Below the pieces are notes generated by a model. It did not search any database, was not told the origin of the DNA, and was given only the letters and a program-made list of their open reading frames with translations. Source: Dehalococcoidia bacterium (GTDB lineage: Bacteria > Chloroflexota > Dehalococcoidia > SZUA-161). From it: 18,125 bases of DNA. The stretch spans positions 1 through 18,125 of the forward strand of contig JAUXAX010000042.1 of assembly GCA_030619685.1 (NCBI GenBank), given 5' to 3'. The position numbers and the translations under genes were made by a program. This document shows, piece by piece, positions 13,903 to 18,125 of this stretch; position 1 is the first letter of the stretch; each line of letters starts with the position of its first letter.

Positions 13903-14766
13903 ATGTGGACATATATAGCGTTTAGGATTGCGGGATTCACCATAGCACGCTTACCCACGAAGGTCGGATATCTAATCGCGCGTTTGGCTGCGGATACAGT
14001 CTACATATTCCGGCCCTCACTAAGGGCGGCAGTTGCGGCCAACATGAGACGTGTTCTGGGGCCAGAGATAGATAATACTATTCTGAAGCGAGCTGTACGA
14101 GGCGTCCTCAGGAATGCCGCTAAGAACTACTTTGACCTTATCCACTTGCCATACATGAAACTCAATGACATCGACAGCTGCATAACAGTCCACGGCTGGC
14201 ACAATTTTGAGGACGCTTTGAGTAGGGGTAAGGGGGTAATCTTAGTTACCGCGCATCTCGGCAGTTTTGATATGGCTGGGCAGATACTTGCAGCACGCTC
14301 AGCCAAAGTAACAGCCCTTGTCGAAACACTGAAGCCAGCAGCCTTGCTCGATCATGTCATCGCCCTGAGGAGGAGCAAGGGTCTAACTTGCATACCTGCT
14401 CAATTAGGTGTGGTAGAGGTGGTAACACAGGCTCTGCACCGTGGTGAAACAGTGGGGCTCGTGTGCGATCGTGATATCGGGAAGGATGGCTTCAAGTCGG
14501 AGTTCTTTGGAGAAGAGACTAGGTTGCCTGCAGGCGCAGTGCGCATCGCAATGCGCACGGGGGCAGCGGTTGTCCCTGCCTTCAACCTGCGCCGAGGGGA
14601 TGGCCGGTATGATGCATACTTTGAGCCGGCCCTCGACATCATTCCCTCGGGAGATGACGCTGTGGCAAGGAATATGGAGCAGGTCATAGCTGTCATGGAA
14701 AAGTATATTAGAACATCTCCTGAGCAATGGGTGGTCCTCAGTCCCATCTGGCAAAGTGAGAAATAG
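13903..14766 (+). CDS. Lysophospholipid acyltransferase family protein (LpxL/HtrB-PatA superfamily)
   Basis: A membrane-associated acyltransferase that moves a fatty acyl chain onto a glycolipid or phospholipid acceptor. The catalytic HX4D motif is HLGSFD (His118 to Asp123 from this start) in VILVTAHLGSFD. Further family blocks are VALVETLKP-like TALVETLKPAAL, VGLVCDRDI, LPAGAVRIAMRTGAAVVPAF and the C-terminal SPEQWVVL. The N-terminus has hydrophobic segments. I prefer the ATG at 13903 (287 residues, MWTYIAFRIAGF), which matches where family members begin; an ATG at 13873 adds ten residues without hydrophobic character or Shine-Dalgarno. In an organism without LPS the acceptor would be a glycolipid, as for PatA-type enzymes, but the acceptor cannot be read from sequence. 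Confidence 0.88.
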   Translation: MWTYIAFRIAGFTIARLPTKVGYLIARLAADTVYIFRPSLRAAVAANMRRVLGPEIDNTILKRAVRGVLRNAAKNYFDLIHLPYMKLNDIDSCITVHGWHNFEDALSRGKGVILVTAHLGSFDMAGQILAARSAKVTALVETLKPAALLDHVIALRRSKGLTCIPAQLGVVEVVTQALHRGETVGLVCDRDIGKDGFKSEFFGEETRLPAGAVRIAMRTGAAVVPAFNLRRGDGRYDAYFEPALDIIPSGDDAVARNMEQVIAVMEKYIRTSPEQWVVLSPIWQSEK

Positions 14767-14894
14767 TCAACGCTGCTTAGCGAAATGTCAGTGCCTGCCG
14801 CTTTCATGCTAGCGGACCTCTTAAGTTTCATGCCCCCCACTCTGTTGTTCTATCGCAGGATTCCAGCCATAGGCTCTTTGATAAGGGGCCTGTG

Positions 14895-14923
14895 TTGAAT
14901 GAGATTCGCTTTTATAGTAAGAT
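14895..14923 (+). promoter_or_regulatory. Candidate promoter of tRNA-Ala
   Basis: TTGAAT (14895-14900), a 17-base spacer and TAAGAT (14918-14923). The start point would fall about five bases before the mature tRNA 5' end. Confidence 0.45.
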
Positions 14924-14934
14924 GTAGACACACC

Positions 14935-15010
<76 letters not shown>

Positions 15011-15141
15011 GGAATGAACAGAGAGAACCAAGAGCTCAAGAGCCCTCCAAGCATTTGTTGCCTCAGAGCCCAAAGAGGGGGCATTTTCGCCAAAGACTTA
15101 CACTCACACCTTAGGAAAATATTAACGAGGAGGTCTTTTAC

Positions 15142-15999
15142 ATGGAGATAAGAAGGGTGAGCGTGTTAGGTGCCGGGATCATGGGCGCGGGCATCGCGCA
15201 GGCGGCAGCCCAGGTTGGTCTAGAGGTGAAGATGAGGGACATCGAAGATAGGTTCATCGAGAGCGGAATAGATGCCGTCAGGCAAAGCCTCGGGCGCTTT
15301 GTCAAGAAGGAAAAGATTACCCAAGCTGATGCAGATGCCGCTCTGGCTCGGATTAAAGGGCTCACGGACTTGATTGAATCAGTGAAAGACGTTGATGTAG
15401 TAATTGAGGCTATTCCGGAGAATATGGCTTTGAAAAAGGAGACCTTCGGTACAATTGATAAAGTGTGCCCCGATGATGTCATCTTCGCCTCCAATACCTC
15501 GGGGCTGAGTATCACTGAGATGGCCTCTGTCACCAAGAGAGCCGATAGATTTGTCGGTATGCACTTCTTCAACCCGGTACCGATGATGCAGCTTGTGGAG
15601 ATTGTCAGGGGTTTCAATACCACTGAGGAGACTGTGAACATCATACGCGAGCTATCTACCAAGATGGGCAAAACGTCGATAGTAGTTAGTGATACCCCCG
15701 GCTTTGCCACGAGCCGGTTTATTGGCGTGATGATGAATGAGGCCATAAACGCTTACGCGGAGGGTATAGCCAGCGCTGAGGATATCGACCTCGGTATGAA
15801 GTTGGGAATGAACCATCCCATGGGCCCATTGGAGTTAGCTGACTTCGTCGGGCTGGATACCCTCCTTTATTCGATGGAGCACATGACTGAGGAGTACGGG
15901 GATCCCAAATATCGCCCGGCCCTTCTGTTGAGGCAGATGGTTCGAGCCGGGCATTTGGGAAGAAAGACAGGGAAAGGCTTTTATGACTACACTAAGTAG
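15142..15999 (+). CDS. 3-hydroxyacyl-CoA dehydrogenase (3-hydroxybutyryl-CoA dehydrogenase type)
   Basis: Oxidises an (S)-3-hydroxyacyl-CoA to the 3-oxoacyl-CoA with NAD(P), or the reverse. The 285-residue product is the short monofunctional form. The Rossmann motif is GAGIMGAG (residues 10-17). The catalytic set, by alignment to the human enzyme, is Ser120 in NTSGLSI, His141 in GMHFFNPVP and Glu153 in QLVEIV. The asparagine of the usual GF-x-x-NR motif is Ser191 here (GFATSRF), a variant I recall from other bacterial paralogues. It ends GHLGRKTGKGFYDY. AGGAGGT lies six bases before the ATG. The 4-hydroxybutyryl-CoA dehydratase follows after 74 bases, so crotonyl-CoA or 3-hydroxybutyryl-CoA metabolism is a reasonable setting. 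Confidence 0.93.
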   Translation: MEIRRVSVLGAGIMGAGIAQAAAQVGLEVKMRDIEDRFIESGIDAVRQSLGRFVKKEKITQADADAALARIKGLTDLIESVKDVDVVIEAIPENMALKKETFGTIDKVCPDDVIFASNTSGLSITEMASVTKRADRFVGMHFFNPVPMMQLVEIVRGFNTTEETVNIIRELSTKMGKTSIVVSDTPGFATSRFIGVMMNEAINAYAEGIASAEDIDLGMKLGMNHPMGPLELADFVGLDTLLYSMEHMTEEYGDPKYRPALLLRQMVRAGHLGRKTGKGFYDYTK

Positions 16000-16073
16000 T
16001 CTTTGCCTGTCGAAACGAACTTGAAGACCCTGGGTGGTTCAATTGGTGGAGCAGGAAAGGTAGGGAAGACAAT

Positions 16074-17597
16074 ATGGCAATTAAGTCAGGGAAAGACTAC
16101 ATAGAGAGTCTAAGGAAATTAAAGCCCAAGGTGTATGCCTTTGGTGAAAGAGTGGAGAGTGTTGTTGATTATCCCATGTTCCAGCCGCACATAAATGCAG
16201 CGGCCATGACCTATGAGCTGGCCAATCACCCTGAGTTTGAGCAGGAGATGACCGCTACCTCCAATCTGACGGGAGAGAGGATCAACCGATTCACCCACGT
16301 CCACCACAGCATAGATGACCTGGTCAACAAGGTACGAATGATGCGGTTGTTGGGGCAGAAGACGGCCACCTGTTTTCAACGGTGTGTGGGACTTGATGGC
16401 CTCAATGCCGTTTACATTACCACCTACGAGATAGACCAGAAGCATGGGACAGATTACCACGAGAGATTTAAGAAGTACCTGAAATACGTGCAGGACAACG
16501 ATCTGATGCTGGCCGGTGCCATGTCTGACCCAAAGGGGGACAGGAGCTTGAGGCCACATCAGCAGGAAGACCCTGACATGTATGTACATGTCGTTGAGAA
16601 GAGAGATGATGGCATAGTTGTTCGCGGTGCCAAAGCTCACATAACGGGAACGGTGAATGCCCATGAGATATTGGCTATGCCCACAAGGACCATGGGTGAG
16701 GATGATAAGGATTACGCTGTTTGCTTCGCTGTCCCTATCGATGCCGAGGGGGTCACCCTGATATTCGGTCGGCAGACCAATGACTCCAGAAGGCTTGACG
16801 GCGAAATCGACGCTGGCAATGCCAAATACGGGATCGTTGGCGGCGAATGTTTGATAGTTTTGGACGACGTTTTCGTCCCCCGGGAGCGGGTTTTTATGTG
16901 CGGCGAGTATGACATCACCGGGCAGTTGGTTGAGACCTTCGCTGGTTTCCACAGGAGTAACTACGGAGGCTGTAAGGTCGGCCTGGCAGACGTAGTAACA
17001 GGCGCAGCCTACTGGATGGCGGAGAATAACGGAGTGGAGAAGACGCCCTACCTCAGGGACTTGATGGCCGAGATGGTCAGCATGGCGGAAACATGCTGGT
17101 CGTGCTCGCTAGCTTGCTCCTATCAGGGCAGCAAGACAAATTCCGGGGCCTATAGCATAAATGCGCTTCTGGCGAACGTGGTTAAACTTAACATAACACG
17201 CATGAATTATGAATGGATGCGCTTGGCGCAGGATATCACCGGTGGTCTGATAATAACCTTGCCCTCAGAGAAGGACTACAGGAACCCCGAGGTGGGAAAA
17301 TATATAGATAAGTATTTTGGGGGCAAGGCTGGCACGTCGACCAGAGATAGGATGCATATGGTGAGGCTTATCGAGAATATGGCAGTGGGTGCGGGTCTGC
17401 CAGAGGCGCTCCACGGTGCCGGCTCACCACAGGCGCAGAAGATGATGATCCAGAGGCGAGGAAACCTCGAAGCCAAAAAGGAAATAGCGGAGACTGTTGT
17501 CGGCATCAGGCCGGACAAGTACTTCGAGAGAATTACGGGAAAGACCGAGGACGAGTACTTCGCCGAATTCAGAACGTCATTGCCGAAGCGTGAATAG
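16074..17597 (+). CDS. abfD: 4-hydroxybutyryl-CoA dehydratase / vinylacetyl-CoA isomerase
   Basis: A flavin- and [4Fe-4S]-dependent radical dehydratase that turns 4-hydroxybutyryl-CoA into crotonyl-CoA. The 507-residue product matches the family length. All four cluster ligands known from the Clostridium aminobutyricum enzyme (Cys99, Cys103, His292, Cys299) are present with a constant shift of one: Cys100 and Cys104 in TATCFQRCVG, His293 and Cys300 in FHRSNYGGCK. Tyr297 and Lys301 match the active-site Tyr296 and Lys300. It shares strand and spacing with the 3-hydroxyacyl-CoA dehydrogenase just upstream and ends at a strong terminator. Possible roles are 4-aminobutyrate, succinate or 4-hydroxybutyrate fermentation. 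The fold also occurs in 4-hydroxyphenylacetate-3-monooxygenase-type flavoproteins, but those lack the cluster ligands. Confidence 0.92.
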   Translation: MAIKSGKDYIESLRKLKPKVYAFGERVESVVDYPMFQPHINAAAMTYELANHPEFEQEMTATSNLTGERINRFTHVHHSIDDLVNKVRMMRLLGQKTATCFQRCVGLDGLNAVYITTYEIDQKHGTDYHERFKKYLKYVQDNDLMLAGAMSDPKGDRSLRPHQQEDPDMYVHVVEKRDDGIVVRGAKAHITGTVNAHEILAMPTRTMGEDDKDYAVCFAVPIDAEGVTLIFGRQTNDSRRLDGEIDAGNAKYGIVGGECLIVLDDVFVPRERVFMCGEYDITGQLVETFAGFHRSNYGGCKVGLADVVTGAAYWMAENNGVEKTPYLRDLMAEMVSMAETCWSCSLACSYQGSKTNSGAYSINALLANVVKLNITRMNYEWMRLAQDITGGLIITLPSEKDYRNPEVGKYIDKYFGGKAGTSTRDRMHMVRLIENMAVGAGLPEALHGAGSPQAQKMMIQRRGNLEAKKEIAETVVGIRPDKYFERITGKTEDEYFAEFRTSLPKRE

Positions 17598-17616
17598 GTT
17601 TACGGGCGAATTGATG

Positions 17617-17651
17617 AAGAGGCAGGTCAACAATGGGCTGACCTGCCTCTT
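17617..17651 (+). terminator. Strong terminator hairpin after abfD
   Basis: A perfect 13-bp stem, AAGAGGCAGGTCA (17617-17629) and TGACCTGCCTCTT (17639-17651), closes a nine-base loop and is followed by TTCACTT on the plus strand. It lies between convergent genes and, being symmetrical, may also stop transcription from the enoyl-CoA hydratase side. A second, weaker hairpin, GGTGGG with CCCACC, lies at about 17698-17725. Confidence 0.75.
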
Positions 17652-17736
17652 TCACTTGCGACGATTGTCCTTCTGTTTGTTGCCCACAATTTAGGGCGGT
17701 GGGTTTTGTTGCACTCCACCCACCCTACTTTTACTT

Positions 17737-18125
17737 TTACTTACCTTTGAACTCGGGCCTTCTCTTCTCGAGGAAGGCTTTTGCGCCCTCCTCTGCATCT
17801 TCAGTCTTAAAGATGTCGGAGAACAGTTCTGCCTCGTTTTCGATAGCCTCTTTCACCCCCATCTCCATGGTGGCTTTAATGCTCTTCTTGGTGGAGTCCA
17901 GGGCTACGGCGCCCTTCCATATTAACCTCTTTACCATGGCATTGACGGCATTCTCCAGCTCTGCGGCGGGCACCACCTGGTTGACCAGACCGACGCGATA
18001 TGCCTCCTGGGCATCGATCGGGTCTCCTGTGAGGCACATCTCCATGGCCTTGCCCTTTCCTACCAGGCGTGTCAACCTCACGCTGCCGCCGCCGCCGCAC
18101 ATGATCCCCAATCTTATCTCCGGCT
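17737..18125 (-). CDS. Enoyl-CoA hydratase / crotonase family protein (5' part outside window)
   Basis: The C-terminal 129 codons of a crotonase-fold protein; the frame is open through the right edge, so the start and the first half, including the oxyanion-hole region, are missing. The visible part begins PEIRLGIMCGGGGSVRL and continues TRLVGKGKAMEMCLTGDPI and AYRVGLVNQVVP, ending AKAFLEKRRPEFKGK, which follows the rat mitochondrial enoyl-CoA hydratase closely. The Glu of PEI corresponds to the catalytic Glu164 of the rat enzyme and is retained. The usual IPGAGGTQRL block is altered to IMCGGGGSVRL. It faces abfD and could hydrate crotonyl-CoA for the dehydrogenase at 15142, but many crotonases have other substrates. 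Confidence 0.92.
   Translation of the reverse strand, partial: PEIRLGIMCGGGGSVRLTRLVGKGKAMEMCLTGDPIDAQEAYRVGLVNQVVPAAELENAVNAMVKRLIWKGAVALDSTKKSIKATMEMGVKEAIENEAELFSDIFKTEDAEEGAKAFLEKRRPEFKGK

Noticed and set aside
14798..14815. Terminator hairpin CCGCT...AGCGG after the acyltransferase gene.
   Set aside because: The stem is only five base pairs and no T run follows.
16119..16952. 277-residue minus-strand ORF.
   Set aside because: It lies wholly inside the 4-hydroxybutyryl-CoA dehydratase gene, whose motifs are unmistakable, and has no recognisable domain itself.

Overview
The window reads as a piece of a bacterial chromosome, most likely from an anaerobe. A Chloroflexota (Dehalococcoidia-like) lineage is my best guess. 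The reasons are the mix of housekeeping genes with a bzd-type benzoyl-CoA reductase cluster and a 4-hydroxybutyryl-CoA dehydratase, together with frequent TTG and GTG starts. There is no 16S gene or other phylogenetic anchor, so the taxonomy is an inference.

Layout. Positions 1-1523 (minus strand) hold the ribosomal/replication operon rpsF-ssb-rpsR. The rpsR gene runs off the left edge, because its reading frame continues without a stop through 28 in-frame copies of a 15-bp tandem repeat. This gives ribosomal protein S18 a proline-rich, acidic pentapeptide tail of at least 140 residues, the most unusual thing in the window. The long plus-strand frames through the same repeat are shadows. Next on the minus strand is glyA (1615-2859), with its own promoter and an intrinsic-terminator-like hairpin in its leader.

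Positions 3096-7619 (minus strand) carry five genes, transcribed in the order BzdN, BzdO, BzdP, BzdQ, ferredoxin. This is the gene order of bzd-type ATP-dependent benzoyl-CoA reductases: two substrate/cluster subunits, two ASKHA-type ATPase subunits sharing a [4Fe-4S] cluster, and a 2[4Fe-4S] ferredoxin as electron donor. The 305-bp divergent region 7620-7924 holds a good promoter for ribF and three copies of a GCCTCTAT motif that may be operators.

Positions 7925-10169 (plus strand) are ribF and tyrS. A convergent EF-G-like GTPase gene (10284-12332, minus) follows, then on the plus strand a membrane-anchored HExxH protein (12495-13739), a lysophospholipid-acyltransferase-family gene (13903-14766) and tRNA-Ala(GGC) (14935-15010). 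Positions 15142-17597 hold a 3-hydroxyacyl-CoA dehydrogenase and a 4-hydroxybutyryl-CoA dehydratase that keeps all four cluster ligands, closed by a 13-bp-stem terminator. A convergent, 5'-truncated enoyl-CoA hydratase occupies the right edge.

Together the catabolic genes suggest anaerobic acyl-CoA metabolism: reductive dearomatisation of benzoyl-CoA, plus a 4-hydroxybutyryl-CoA / crotonyl-CoA / 3-hydroxybutyryl-CoA segment. The ring-hydration and ring-opening genes that usually accompany bzd genes are not in the window.
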